Of a stretch of 64,000 nucleotides of DNA, positions 26,979 to 37,380 are shown piece after piece. A program made the position numbers and the translations under genes. The notes below the pieces were generated by a model, which saw only the letters and a list, made by a program, of their open reading frames with translations, was not told where the DNA came from and searched no databases. The DNA comes from an uncultured Bacteroidales bacterium. GTDB taxonomy: Bacteria > Bacteroidota > Bacteroidia > Bacteroidales > JAUNSR01. The stretch covers positions 62,001 to 126,000 of the forward strand of contig CAMTON010000001.1 of assembly GCA_947074105.1 (NCBI GenBank). The letters are read 5' to 3'. How positions within the stretch are numbered: the first letter of the stretch is position 1; each line of letters opens with the position of its first letter.

Positions 26979-27611
26979 TCATGTGAAGGCTGAATCTGCT
27001 ATAAAAGTATCATTTTCCTTATCATATATTCGGTTATACTCTATACATTTTGCTATATCTTCAGCAACAGAATTGCCATATATATCACTTATAAAATCAA
27101 AGGACATATCTATACCGGCACTGACACCTGATGAAGTATAAAATTTATCTGACTTACACCACCGGGCTTTACTGTTCCATATAACTTTTGAAGAAATAGA
27201 TTTTACCCAACTGAATGCCCTTTTATTTGAAGTTGCTTCACGATTATCAAGTAATCCTGTTTTCGCCAGCAACCCGCTGCCCGTACAAACCGTAAGAACA
27301 TAATTGCTTAAAAGAGATATCCTTTTTATCTCTTCTATTAAAATACTGTTATTTATTTCAGTCCTTGTACCTGCTCCACCGGGAATCAGAAAGATATCCG
27401 TACCACAATATAAATCGGATAATTTTTCTGTAAGAATATGTATTCCGTGAGAATTAATCACAACGCCTCCGGATAACGAATAAAACTTTATATCGAATAA
27501 ATTATTCTTATATCCTAATACCTCAACGGGTCCGAATACATCCAGTGTTTCAAAATTATCAAATAGCAGGACCGCTACATTTTTTGCTTTAGGTTCATTC
27601 ATTTCATTCAT
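26979..27611 (-). CDS. DJ-1/PfpI family protein (GATase1-like)
   Basis: At 210 residues it covers the whole domain. AVLLFDNFETLDVFGPVEVL is the N-terminal strand-loop with the conserved Glu, and TVCTGSGLLAKTGLLDN is the nucleophile elbow with Cys in CTGS, as in isonitrile-hydratase-like and InhA-type members of the family. A following AraC helix-turn-helix domain, present in GATase1-type regulators, is absent. Reported activities in the family are diverse (hydratase, glyoxalase, chaperone), so I give no reaction. It stands alone on the minus strand, divergent from the glucan locus. Confidence 0.88.
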   Translation of the reverse strand: MNEMNEPKAKNVAVLLFDNFETLDVFGPVEVLGYKNNLFDIKFYSLSGGVVINSHGIHILTEKLSDLYCGTDIFLIPGGAGTRTEINNSILIEEIKRISLLSNYVLTVCTGSGLLAKTGLLDNREATSNKRAFSWVKSISSKVIWNSKARWCKSDKFYTSSGVSAGIDMSFDFISDIYGNSVAEDIAKCIEYNRIYDKENDTFIADSAFT

Positions 27612-27724
27612 AAATTACCGGTTATATATCATATTAAGAAAAATGGCCGGCAGACATGAGAAAAACTTAAAAAAATCACATTATGCAAATGTATAATTCA
27701 TTTTTGTCTCTTACAAATGCATTT

Positions 27725-27760
27725 ATGTCAGCTATCAAACCTTATATGTCAGCTTTCAAC
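27725..27760. promoter_or_regulatory. 21-bp-spaced direct repeat, probable hybrid-sensor target
   Basis: ATGTCAGCTATCAA (27725-27738) is repeated as ATGTCAGCTTTCAA (27746-27759), one mismatch in 14, with a 21-bp period. It lies 112-146 bp upstream of the first gene of the glucan locus. AraC-type DNA-binding domains of hybrid sensors bind such two-turn direct repeats upstream of susC-type operons. A TTTG at 27792-27795 lies downstream of it, but no clean -7 box at 19-21 bp. Confidence 0.6.
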
Positions 27761-27870
27761 CCTCTGTTTATGTTCACGTTACTAATTTCGCTTTGCGTTT
27801 CAATATATAAATCACATATAGAGTTTCAAACATAACATTTAATATAAATCTTTTAATCTAATCGTTTTTT

Positions 27871-28692
27871 ATGAGTGAAAAACTATTTCTATTATTAACC
27901 TTTTGTCTTATTCTTCAATCATGTTCTCCGGATGAGGAGTCAGTAGTAATTCAAAATGAGTCTTATGTATTCATAGATGAGTTTGATTTTTTTGATCAAT
28001 CCGTATGGAACAAAGAGGTCCATGAAGCAGGTTGGACAAACAATGAACTTCAATCATATGATGCCGAACATGTATCAGTTGGTACAGATGAAGGCAGAAG
28101 TGTTCTTATGCTTACTGCCGAACGTAAAGGAAATCGAATTATGTCAGGGCGCATTAACTCACGCGGCAAAAAAACTTTTAAGCATGGTCGTATAGAAGCA
28201 AGTATTAAACTACCGGACTTAGGGAATGGTTTATGGCCGGCTTTCTGGTTAATGGGAGACAATGAGAAATCTTGGCCGGCATGTGGCGAAATTGATGTGA
28301 TGGAGATGGGATCACATGAAGCCATTATAACAGGTAATATCCCTACTATGATGAATGCAGCCATTCATTATGGTACTGATGTAGAGGGTCACAGGCAGGA
28401 ATATCATCAGAGTAATTTTGCAACCAATCTTTTAGACGGCGAATATCATAAATATACGCTTGAACGTAGTGAGTATTCACTTGATATTTATGTTGACGAC
28501 ATAAAATTCCACTCTTTTGATATAAGTAAAGCAAGCGGCCGTAAAGACTATTTTCAAGACGATTTTTTTATTCTCTTCAATCTCGCAGTAGGGGGTGATT
28601 TTACAGGCATTAATGAGATTGATGATGTGACGGCTCTCAAAGACGGCGATAAAGCTGTCATGTATATAGATTGGATAAAGATATCAAATTAA
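27871..28692 (+). CDS. GH16 family endo-beta-glucanase lipoprotein (laminarinase-like)
   Basis: Cell-surface or periplasmic endo-acting glucanase, 273 residues. The lipobox is ILQSC with Cys18. The active site GEIDVMEMG gives Glu140 (nucleophile), Asp142 and Glu145 (acid/base). The extra residue between Asp and the second Glu is the beta-bulge form found in endo-beta-1,3-glucanases rather than the bulge-less form of classical lichenases. WPAFWLMGDN and FNLAVGGDF are further GH16 marks. It is first in the glucan locus, 16 bp before susC, and likely makes the first cut in laminarin or mixed-linkage glucan. Confidence 0.93.
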   Translation: MSEKLFLLLTFCLILQSCSPDEESVVIQNESYVFIDEFDFFDQSVWNKEVHEAGWTNNELQSYDAEHVSVGTDEGRSVLMLTAERKGNRIMSGRINSRGKKTFKHGRIEASIKLPDLGNGLWPAFWLMGDNEKSWPACGEIDVMEMGSHEAIITGNIPTMMNAAIHYGTDVEGHRQEYHQSNFATNLLDGEYHKYTLERSEYSLDIYVDDIKFHSFDISKASGRKDYFQDDFFILFNLAVGGDFTGINEIDDVTALKDGDKAVMYIDWIKISN

Positions 28693-28708
28693 TCTTAAGT
28701 CATATTTT

Positions 28709-31700
28709 ATGAAAAACAATAATCAAAATTTCGCATTTTCTTGTGTTATATCAGCTCTTAGTTTATTTGCGGGATCGCAGTCTGTCAATGCTGTTAATGC
28801 TGAGTCAATAGTTTCTCAGCAAAAAAGTATTTTAGTAACAGGAACCGTTAATGATAATGTAGGAGCAGTCATAGGAGCATCGATATATGAAAAAGGGACG
28901 AACAATGGCACTATTACAGATTTCGACGGGAACTTCAGTCTTAATGTAAAATCTGACGCTATACTGATAATAAGTTATATCGGTTATAAAAGCCAGGAGG
29001 TTAAAGTAAATGACAAACCTGTTCGTATACTTTTAGTTGAAGACAGTAAGTCGCTTGACGAAGTGGTTGTGACTGCTCTTGGAGTAAAAAGAGAGCGTAA
29101 AGCTTTAGGTTACGGGATTGATGAAGTAAAAGGCGAGTCATTAACAAAGGCCAAAGAAACTAATGTCATTAACTCTATGGCAGGCCGTGTTCCCGGATTA
29201 GTTGTAAGCCAGACAGCCGGTGGGCCATCAGGATCTACCAGGGTTAATCTTCGCGGTAGTACGGAAATGACAGGTAATAATCAACCTTTATATGTTATCG
29301 ATGGCGTTCCGTTAGATAATACCAATTATGGTAGCGCAGGAACATCAGGCGGATTCGACCTTGGTGATGGTATATCAAGTATTAATCCCGATGATATAGA
29401 AAGTATGTCCGTTCTGAAGGGTCCTGCAGCTGCTGCTCTTTATGGAAGTCGTGCGAGCCATGGCGTAATTTTAATCACTACCCGTAAAGCATCAGAAAAA
29501 AATAAATTCAGCGTAGAATATAATGGGACATTTACATTGGATGATCAGTTATCCAAATGGAACAATATTCAGCAAATTTACGGTATGGGCAGCAATGGCA
29601 CATATAGTATAGATGCCGTATCAAATACCAATAAGAGTTGGGGAGCTAAGGCTGACGGAACTAACTCACTTACATATTTCGACGGTATATCACGCCCTTA
29701 TAAGATTATACCGGATAACACTGCGGGATTTTTCCGAACCGGATTTACATCCACTAACTCGGCAATCGTAAGTTCTAATAACGGAAATACAGGTTTACGT
29801 TTCACGTTTACCGATATGAGAAACAAAGATATCGTTCCTAATACAAACATGAGCCGAGATATCTTTAACTTACGTACAAACTCTTCTCTAAATAAAGTTG
29901 ATGTAGATTTAAGTGTTAACTATATGCGTGAGGATGTAAAAAACAGACCTGCTTTAGGAGACAGTAAGTCAAACATAGGTAAAAACCTTATGACGCTTGC
30001 AACTACTTATGATCAATCATGGCTGAAAACTTATCAGAATGCTAACGGAGAATATTCCAACTGGAACGGAATGGATCCATATAATGTCAATCCATATTGG
30101 GACATATATAAGAATTCCAATAATTCCACAAAAGATCAACTACGATTCAATGCCAGTGCTGTCTGGAATATTAACCCGAATTTAAAACTTAAGGGAACAT
30201 TAGGTACTGAGTTTAACTGGTTCCTTTTTGATGATTACAAAGCACCAACAACACCGGGATATGAAGCCGGCTATCTGCAAAACAGCAATTTCGCTAATAA
30301 AATGTATAATATCGAATTACTGGCATTATATAATAAACATTGGGGAAATTTTGATTTCAATGCAACATTCGGGGGGAATATTTATATGGTTAACAACCAT
30401 ACCAACATTATTACGGCTCAGGATATGAAAATTCCGAATGTAATATCACTTATGAGTTTTAATGAAATAAGTATTCAGGAAAGAAATTATTGCAAACAGA
30501 TTAATTCAATATTCGGTTCTGCCAATATCGGATGGAATCATACGCTGTACCTTGATGCCACACTGCGCGGTGACCAGTCATCAACATTACCCGTAAATAA
30601 TAATCTGTATGTTTATCCGTCTTTTTCGGGAAGTTTTGTTTTCTCTGAATTGATTAAAAATGCTTTCGCAATGCCTTATGGTAAAATGCGTATGTCATGG
30701 GCACAGGTTGGAAGTGATACTGATCCCTATCAGTTAGGATTAGTTTATACAAACTCAAAATATGCATATCCGGGATATACTATAGGATATATTGATAATT
30801 CTACGATTCCTAACAAAGATCTGAAACCAACCAGGACTAATTCTTTCGAAGCAGGTCTGGAAATGAATTTATTAAAAGGACGTATAGGTTTTGATATAAC
30901 ATATTATACTCAACTGAGTCAAAACCAGATAATGAGTATGGCCAGTTCCTGGACTTCCGGTTATACCCAAAGATTGATTAATGCCGGAGAAATCGAAAAT
31001 AAAGGGATTGAAATAGCTCTTAACACACGTCCAATACAGATAAATGACTTTTCATGGGATCTGAATCTGAACTTTTCCAAGAATTCAAACAAAGTGAAGA
31101 AACTGGTTGATGATGTAGATATGTTTGAACTGGAAAAGGCATCCTGGCTTGATGTACAGATTGCAGCCAAAGTCGGAGAAAACTATGGTTCTATTGTCGG
31201 TCCGGATTTCAAACGAAATGAACATGGTCAGGTAATTATCAATTCTTCTACGGGTCTTCCTGAATATGACAAATCAAATCATGTTCTGGGAAATGCTTCC
31301 TGGGACTGGACCGGCGGCTTAACTACATCGTTAAATTACAAAAATCTATCAGTGAGTGCTGTATTTGATGTAAAGGTGGGCGCTGATTTATATTCTATGT
31401 CTGCCCGTGCAGCTCATGAATCAGGTAAAAGTTTAGAAACATTGCAGGGAAGAGAGGAATGGTATCTTTCTGAAGAACAACGACAAGCCGCAGGTATAGC
31501 TAAGGGTTCCCCGGACTGGAAACCAACAGGAGGATTCATAGCTCCCGGTGTCATAGATAACGGAGATGGTACATATCGTGATAATGATGTAATTATCAAC
31601 CCTGAAGAATACTGGTTAAGTGTTTGCCGTAACGCTCCGTCAATGTTCATTTATGATAATTCGTATGTAAAATGCAGAGAAATAGTATTGAGCTATCGTT

Positions 31701-31897
31701 TACCTCAAACATGGCTTAAGAATAAAGTACAAGGTATGACATTTTCTTTTGTTGCCAGAAACCCTTTCATTGTATGGAAAAACATTCCGAATATAGATCC
31801 CGATTCCAATTATAACAATACTTCAGGAATGGGACTTGAATATGGATCTTTACCATCACGCAGAAGTTACGGATTTAACATCAACATGAAATTCTAA
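28709..31897 (+). CDS. SusC/RagA-family TonB-dependent outer-membrane transporter
   Basis: Oligosaccharide importer of 1062 residues. After the signal peptide a CarboxypepD_reg-like domain (about 45-118, ILVTGTVNDNVGAVIGASIYEKGTNN type sequence) leads to the TonB-box region SLDEVVVTALG, the plug domain (about 140-245, with RVPGLVVSQTAGGPSGSTRVNLRG-like sequence) and a long barrel ending in the aromatic FNINMKF. It works as a lidded pair with the SusD protein encoded 36 bp downstream. The substrate is probably a beta-glucan oligosaccharide, judged by the flanking GH16 and GH3 genes. Confidence 0.97.
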   Translation: MKNNNQNFAFSCVISALSLFAGSQSVNAVNAESIVSQQKSILVTGTVNDNVGAVIGASIYEKGTNNGTITDFDGNFSLNVKSDAILIISYIGYKSQEVKVNDKPVRILLVEDSKSLDEVVVTALGVKRERKALGYGIDEVKGESLTKAKETNVINSMAGRVPGLVVSQTAGGPSGSTRVNLRGSTEMTGNNQPLYVIDGVPLDNTNYGSAGTSGGFDLGDGISSINPDDIESMSVLKGPAAAALYGSRASHGVILITTRKASEKNKFSVEYNGTFTLDDQLSKWNNIQQIYGMGSNGTYSIDAVSNTNKSWGAKADGTNSLTYFDGISRPYKIIPDNTAGFFRTGFTSTNSAIVSSNNGNTGLRFTFTDMRNKDIVPNTNMSRDIFNLRTNSSLNKVDVDLSVNYMREDVKNRPALGDSKSNIGKNLMTLATTYDQSWLKTYQNANGEYSNWNGMDPYNVNPYWDIYKNSNNSTKDQLRFNASAVWNINPNLKLKGTLGTEFNWFLFDDYKAPTTPGYEAGYLQNSNFANKMYNIELLALYNKHWGNFDFNATFGGNIYMVNNHTNIITAQDMKIPNVISLMSFNEISIQERNYCKQINSIFGSANIGWNHTLYLDATLRGDQSSTLPVNNNLYVYPSFSGSFVFSELIKNAFAMPYGKMRMSWAQVGSDTDPYQLGLVYTNSKYAYPGYTIGYIDNSTIPNKDLKPTRTNSFEAGLEMNLLKGRIGFDITYYTQLSQNQIMSMASSWTSGYTQRLINAGEIENKGIEIALNTRPIQINDFSWDLNLNFSKNSNKVKKLVDDVDMFELEKASWLDVQIAAKVGENYGSIVGPDFKRNEHGQVIINSSTGLPEYDKSNHVLGNASWDWTGGLTTSLNYKNLSVSAVFDVKVGADLYSMSARAAHESGKSLETLQGREEWYLSEEQRQAAGIAKGSPDWKPTGGFIAPGVIDNGDGTYRDNDVIINPEEYWLSVCRNAPSMFIYDNSYVKCREIVLSYRLPQTWLKNKVQGMTFSFVARNPFIVWKNIPNIDPDSNYNNTSGMGLEYGSLPSRRSYGFNINMKF

Positions 31898-31933
31898 ACG
31901 ATTATTTATTAATCATTTATAACAGAACAAGCA

Positions 31934-33601
31934 ATGAAACAGAATAAATTATATATAATAATAATGCTTTTGATTTCTTCATACGCTTTTTTCAGCTGCA
32001 GCGATGAATATATGGAATCTATGAATACTGACACTTCGAAAGCAGAAACAATTGATCCTAATGCTCAACTAACGACGGCGATATTGCAGACTTACGGAGA
32101 CCTGGAAATGGTTCAGACCTACCGTTCCTATCTGTATGCTTTTACTCAACAGCTAATGGGGTGTTGGAATACTACCAATTATGGTGGGCGCCATACTCTG
32201 GATAATAATGAAATGAGCCATATATGGAAAACATTCTATCCTGTAGCGATTAAGAATCTCGTAGACGCTGAGTCCAGAACTGCAGGTGATGAAGAAAAAG
32301 TGAATATCAATGCTGCTATATCAATTTATAAAATATATCTGATGTCTGTTTTGACAGATATATATGGAGATATTCCGTATAGTGAAGCCGGAAGAGGCTA
32401 TATAGATGGAATTTCCACTCCTCAATATGATACACAGGAAAGCATTTACTATAATTTCTTTACCGAACTGAAAACGGCAACAATGCTGATGAATGCAGGA
32501 AAAGATAAAATCACCGGTGACGTTATTTTTAAAGGGGATGTCAGTAAATGGATTAAACTTGGAAATTCTCTCAGACTGCGATATGCGATGCGTATTTCTG
32601 ATGTAGAACCTGAAAAAGCTCAAAAAGAGTTTGAAGATGTTTTATCAGGCAATTGTGATATTATTAATGATATCAACGAAAACGCATTGATTACTTATAT
32701 AGACAAAGCATTCAGTTTCGGACAGGAATCATATACTGATTACCGCGGTAATGCCTTATCACAGTTGCTTTTCGGTAATGACCCGGCAAATAATCCCGGC
32801 TATCTATGTTCAACATTCTTTAATGAACTTTATAATTCAAATGACCCGCGTACATTTAGAATTGGCAGATTCTATTATGACGGACTTATGAGTTCCACAA
32901 GTTCCGATAATCGTGTTGATCTGACGCAAGAAATGATAGACAAGAATATAACTTTTCAGCCACGTGATCCGGGGGCTTATTCCTGGGAACCATGGCCGGC
33001 GGGTTATGAGAGCGATATTCTTAAAACAATGAGCGAGAATAATCCGTCTATTAATTATAGTCTTGATCGTGAAACAGAACCCAAATTGGCAAGTAATTTT
33101 CTGAAAGGAGATAATCCGGGTGTTATAATGACTTCGGCAGAAGTAAAATTTTTATTGGCTGAAGCAAAGCTGAAAGGTTGGAATGTAGAAGGAGATGTAT
33201 ATGAATTATATAAATCCGGAGTACGTGAGGCTATGGATTTTCTTACTTATAATTATAAATGCGAAGAAATTACAGATGAGGAATTTGATAAATATATGGC
33301 AGAAAACGGGATTGGTTACACTAATGAGCAGAAGAAAGAATCCATAAATAAACAGGCTTGGATACTTCATTTCACTAATCCCACTGAATGTTGGGCTAAT
33401 TTGCGCCGTTCCGGCTACCCCAGACTAAAATCGCCTGAAGAATATGGATATGGACAGTTCCTGACAGGAGGAAATGATATTCCGGTTAGATTGTGTTATC
33501 CTGTTTTAGAGTCTTCTTATAACAAAGATAATTATCAAAAAGCTCTTGACCGTATGGGGGGCGAAAACAGTTGGCATACTCCTGTATGGTGGGATAAATA
33601 A
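31934..33601 (+). CDS. SusD/RagB-family surface glycan-binding lipoprotein
   Basis: Outer-membrane lipoprotein of 555 residues with lipobox FFSC (Cys22). The sequence TDIYGDIPYSEAG is the usual SusD motif within the TPR-like helices, and the C-terminal half carries the EVKFLLAEAKLKGW segment common in this family. It forms the lid over the SusC barrel and binds the glycan through aromatic residues. This member looks like the SusD-like_2 subgroup, which often pairs with beta-glucan or xyloglucan loci; the subgroup call is moderate. Confidence 0.95.
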   Translation: MKQNKLYIIIMLLISSYAFFSCSDEYMESMNTDTSKAETIDPNAQLTTAILQTYGDLEMVQTYRSYLYAFTQQLMGCWNTTNYGGRHTLDNNEMSHIWKTFYPVAIKNLVDAESRTAGDEEKVNINAAISIYKIYLMSVLTDIYGDIPYSEAGRGYIDGISTPQYDTQESIYYNFFTELKTATMLMNAGKDKITGDVIFKGDVSKWIKLGNSLRLRYAMRISDVEPEKAQKEFEDVLSGNCDIINDINENALITYIDKAFSFGQESYTDYRGNALSQLLFGNDPANNPGYLCSTFFNELYNSNDPRTFRIGRFYYDGLMSSTSSDNRVDLTQEMIDKNITFQPRDPGAYSWEPWPAGYESDILKTMSENNPSINYSLDRETEPKLASNFLKGDNPGVIMTSAEVKFLLAEAKLKGWNVEGDVYELYKSGVREAMDFLTYNYKCEEITDEEFDKYMAENGIGYTNEQKKESINKQAWILHFTNPTECWANLRRSGYPRLKSPEEYGYGQFLTGGNDIPVRLCYPVLESSYNKDNYQKALDRMGGENSWHTPVWWDK

Positions 33602-33633
33602 TTTATATAAAAACATTAATAACATAAACTTAT

Positions 33634-34881
33634 ATGAAATATATATATATAATTCTGATCGGCTTAGCGATTAACTTTGCATTTACAGCCTGTAATACAG
33701 AAGAACCATATTCAACTGCCGGTCCGGAAGACAATCCGCGTATTCTTGATCCTACATTTATCGACCGTATTAACGGAGAATTACCCGTAATTGCGACAAT
33801 CAATCGTGACAATAACTTTGAAATGAGCCTTGTAGTCACTCCCGCGGATTTTTGCACAGTATCCTGGCTGATAGATAATGATGAAGTACATACAGGTAAA
33901 TCGATAAATAAAAAATTCAAAGCAGGTAATTATCATCTGAAAGTAACAGTTACAACCTTCGCCGGAAAATCAACAAGCCGAGAAGGCATTCTTAAAGTAA
34001 ATCCGTTAGAAAATGATCCTTATACAACTGAAATCGATTTTGAACGAATCATTTCACCCGGAGGTAAAGCCAGATTGTATGGAGATAACCTTGATATAAT
34101 AAAAAGTATTGTTATCGACAATCATACTATTAAGGATCTGAATTATAATGCAGAGGATAATATCATAGAATATTCCGTCCCTAAGGATCTGACTGAAGGA
34201 TCATATCGTGTGATACTTGTTGATAACGGTGGGTTGGAGTATGGAGGTGATCTTGTAAATGTTTTTGCATCGCCCGTCATTTATTCCGGAGCTGAAAGGT
34301 CAAAACCTGATAATGAATGGATAATGAATGGTATAAATCTTGATAAAATTGCCGATATGACATTTGCCGGATATACTATTTCATCTTTTACAGAACTTTC
34401 TGAATTTAAAATTGCATTTATCTGTCCTAATGTTGAAGTTGGAGAATATGTACTGACAGGAAAAACATCTGACGGGACGCCTGTTAACTTCTACACAAAT
34501 AAAATAAATACGACAGAACAGAATGTAGTTATTTCGGCAGAGACTGTACTTTGGTCAGGTCATCATTACGTATCATGGGATTACGAAGACGGAAATCCAA
34601 ATAAAACATTCAATTTAATAAGTAAAGAGACTTTTGCGTCTTTAAAAGCCGGAGGAACAATGTATATATATTGTTCTGTTGAGCCCGATGCGACTTATCA
34701 TCAGATCCGTACCACTTCCGGATGGTGGAGCGATCTGAACGGTACTTCGGCAACAGACCTTTCACAGGATGAAGTGATTAAAATACAGCTCACTCAGGAT
34801 GTTCTTGATCAGATAAATAATGAGGACGGATTCCTTTGTGTGGGACACGGTTATTATGTTGATAAAATAACTGTTTTATAA
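33634..34881 (+). CDS. Surface glycan-binding protein (SGBP) lipoprotein
   Basis: At 415 residues, with lipobox AFTAC (Cys20). Position directly after susD is where SGBP-B-type proteins lie. Residues about 40-130 look like a PKD/Ig-like domain (VSWLIDNDEVHTGKSINKKF), about 135-215 like an IPT/TIG domain (ISPGGKARLYGDNLDIIKSI), and the C-terminal 150 residues, rich in Trp and Tyr (TVLWSGHHYVSWDYEDGN, TTSGWWSDLNG), are the likely glycan-binding domain. No catalytic motif is seen. It would capture polymer at the cell surface for the GH16 enzyme. Confidence 0.85.
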   Translation: MKYIYIILIGLAINFAFTACNTEEPYSTAGPEDNPRILDPTFIDRINGELPVIATINRDNNFEMSLVVTPADFCTVSWLIDNDEVHTGKSINKKFKAGNYHLKVTVTTFAGKSTSREGILKVNPLENDPYTTEIDFERIISPGGKARLYGDNLDIIKSIVIDNHTIKDLNYNAEDNIIEYSVPKDLTEGSYRVILVDNGGLEYGGDLVNVFASPVIYSGAERSKPDNEWIMNGINLDKIADMTFAGYTISSFTELSEFKIAFICPNVEVGEYVLTGKTSDGTPVNFYTNKINTTEQNVVISAETVLWSGHHYVSWDYEDGNPNKTFNLISKETFASLKAGGTMYIYCSVEPDATYHQIRTTSGWWSDLNGTSATDLSQDEVIKIQLTQDVLDQINNEDGFLCVGHGYYVDKITVL

Positions 34882-34909
34882 ATAAAATTGTAATTATAGA
34901 TATTTTGAT

Positions 34910-37237
34910 ATGAAATTTAATAAAATTGTTTTTTGTATTTCAATGGCCTCTTTAGCGTTATCTCCTTTATACGCAGTCGGTAATAAGATTGTAAAAAATA
35001 AAGAAACAGAGCGTAAAATAGAAAAAATTCTTTCCCGAATGACTCTTGAAGAGAAAATCGGACAGATGACCGAACTTGCGATAGATGTTTTGGGAGAAAT
35101 GAAAGACGGACATTTTGAATTGGATGATAAGAAAATACATGAAGCCATCGCGGTGTATAAAGTCGGCTCATTTTTAAATGCGCCGGGACCGGTAGCTCTG
35201 AGCAAGGAAAGATGGAACGAGATTATAGAATGTATCCAGAGAGTTTCAATGAAAGAAATAGGCATTCCTTGTATATATGGACTTGATCAGAATCACGGGA
35301 CAACTTACACTTTAGGCGGGACTCTTTTCCCTCAAAACATAAATATGGGAGCTTCTTTCAATCCTGATCTTATGTTAAAATCGGCAGAGGTTACAGCTTA
35401 CGAAACAAGGGCAAGCAATTGCCCCTGGACATATTCTCCAACTGTGGATCTCGCATGTGACCCGCGCTGGTCCAGAGTCTGGGAAAACTATGGAGAAGAC
35501 TGCCTTGTTAATTCCGTGATGGGAGCTGCTGCAGTAAGAGGATTTCAGGGAGATGATCCAAACAATATACCACTAGATCGTATTGCTGCTTCTATGAAAC
35601 ATTATATGGGATATGGAATGCCTCGTACAGGAAAAGACCGAACACCTGCATATATATCAATTTCGGATTTACGCGAAAAACATTTCGCTCCCTTTAAAAA
35701 ATGTGTAGAAGCGGGAGCTTTAACAATAATGGTTAACAGCGCATCTATAAACGGAGTACCGGTTCATGCTAACCATGAACTTCTTACAAAATGGCTTAAG
35801 GAGGATCTTAACTGGGACGGTATGCTTATTACGGATTGGGCTGATATTGATAATCTGTACACACGTGAGCATATAGCAGCCAATAAAAAAGAAGCGATTC
35901 AAATCGCCATTAATGCCGGAATAGATATGGCAATGGAGCCGTATGATTTAAATTTTTGCACACTCTTAAAAGAACTGGTTAATGAAGGAGGTGTTTCAAT
36001 GGAACGTATTGACGATGCTGTGCGTAGAGTTCTTCGCTTAAAATATCGCTTACAGTTATTCGATCATCCAAATACTGGTTATAAAGATTATCCTATGTTC
36101 GGAAGTGATGAACACGCAGATCTGGCACTCAAGGCAGCTGAAGAATCTCAAATATTACTGAAGAATAATAATAAGATATTACCCCTGGACAAAAACAGGA
36201 AATATCTTTTGACCGGACCTAATGCAAATGCCATGAGATGCCTTAACGGAGGATGGAGTTATACATGGCAAGGTCATCTGGCTGATAATTTCGCAAGTGA
36301 TTATAACACAATCTATAGTGCATTATGTAATAAATTCGGTCGCGATAATATATTGCTGGAACAGGGAGTCACATATAAACCTTATGGATCGTATTTTGAA
36401 GAAAATGAACCGGATATAGAGAAAGCTGTAATCGCTGCCAGTAAAGTTGATATTATCATTGCCTGTATCGGAGAAAACTCTTATTGTGAAACACCCGGAA
36501 ACCTGTCGGATCTTTCACTTTCTGTCAATCAGAGTAATCTGATAAAAGCGTTGGCCGGAACAGGGAAACCTATTATTCTGATTCTTAACGGAGGACGCCC
36601 ACGTATTATCAGTGATATAGAACCTCTGGCTGACGCTATTATAAATGTTTTGTTACCGGGTAATTATGGAGCCGATGCATTAGCTAATATTCTTGCCGGA
36701 GATGTAAATCCAAGCGGAAAAATGCCTTATACATATCCACGTAATCAGGCTGAACTTACCACTTATAATTATAGAGTAAGTGAAGAAATTGATAAAATGG
36801 AAGGAGCCTACGATTATGATGCCGTAGTTTCTGTACAATGGCCATTCGGATTCGGTCTCAGCTATACTACTTTCGGGTATAATAATCTCAAAGTTAACAA
36901 GACAAATTTCAAAGCAGATGAAGAACTTACATTCTCAGTAGATGTTACCAACACCGGATCCTTTACAGGAAAAGAAACAGTCATGCTTTTCAGTCGTGAT
37001 CTGATAGCCTCAATGACTCCTGAAAACCGACGTTTACGTGCTTTTAAGAAAATTGAATTAAATCCGGGAGAAACAAAAAGTGTGAATTTTAAGCTAAAAG
37101 GAAGCGACCTGGCTTTTGTAGGAGCAGACGGAAAATGGATACTTGAGAAAGGTGATTTCAGAATCCAGTCAGGTACGCAGGTTTTGAATATTACTTGTTC
37201 AGAAACATATAAATGGGAGAAACCAAATAAAGATTAG
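34910..37237 (+). CDS. GH3 family beta-glucosidase
   Basis: Exo-beta-glucosidase of 775 residues, the BglX-like size. A signal peptide ([20 protein letters not shown]) without a lipobox points to the periplasm. The nucleophile is Asp309 in LITDWADID; the N-terminal barrel holds [20 protein letters not shown] and [15 protein letters not shown], the latter the Lys-His substrate motif. The alpha/beta sandwich (about 415-610) and the fibronectin-III-like domain (about 660-760) follow. It would cut imported gluco-oligosaccharides to glucose. It ends the operon and is followed by a shared terminator. Confidence 0.96.
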   Translation: MKFNKIVFCISMASLALSPLYAVGNKIVKNKETERKIEKILSRMTLEEKIGQMTELAIDVLGEMKDGHFELDDKKIHEAIAVYKVGSFLNAPGPVALSKERWNEIIECIQRVSMKEIGIPCIYGLDQNHGTTYTLGGTLFPQNINMGASFNPDLMLKSAEVTAYETRASNCPWTYSPTVDLACDPRWSRVWENYGEDCLVNSVMGAAAVRGFQGDDPNNIPLDRIAASMKHYMGYGMPRTGKDRTPAYISISDLREKHFAPFKKCVEAGALTIMVNSASINGVPVHANHELLTKWLKEDLNWDGMLITDWADIDNLYTREHIAANKKEAIQIAINAGIDMAMEPYDLNFCTLLKELVNEGGVSMERIDDAVRRVLRLKYRLQLFDHPNTGYKDYPMFGSDEHADLALKAAEESQILLKNNNKILPLDKNRKYLLTGPNANAMRCLNGGWSYTWQGHLADNFASDYNTIYSALCNKFGRDNILLEQGVTYKPYGSYFEENEPDIEKAVIAASKVDIIIACIGENSYCETPGNLSDLSLSVNQSNLIKALAGTGKPIILILNGGRPRIISDIEPLADAIINVLLPGNYGADALANILAGDVNPSGKMPYTYPRNQAELTTYNYRVSEEIDKMEGAYDYDAVVSVQWPFGFGLSYTTFGYNNLKVNKTNFKADEELTFSVDVTNTGSFTGKETVMLFSRDLIASMTPENRRLRAFKKIELNPGETKSVNFKLKGSDLAFVGADGKWILEKGDFRIQSGTQVLNITCSETYKWEKPNKD

Positions 37238-37302
37238 ATTAGATTATATAATAAGACTACTTATTCTACATAACTATACTATACTGAAATCTTAAAACAA
37301 TT

Positions 37303-37350
37303 ATCCGCCAATTTTGATCTTTTAAATCAAATATTGGCGGATTTTTTTTA
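37303..37350. terminator. Shared terminator between GH3 and the hybrid sensor
   Basis: ATCCGCCAAT (37303-37312) pairs with ATTGGCGGAT (37333-37342); TTTGAT/ATCAAA extends the stem inward. A run of T follows on the plus strand and an A-tract precedes it, so it can stop transcripts from both sides. Confidence 0.85.
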
Positions 37351-37380
37351 TTCTTCCAAATGTATTAAACTTCCGTCCCG

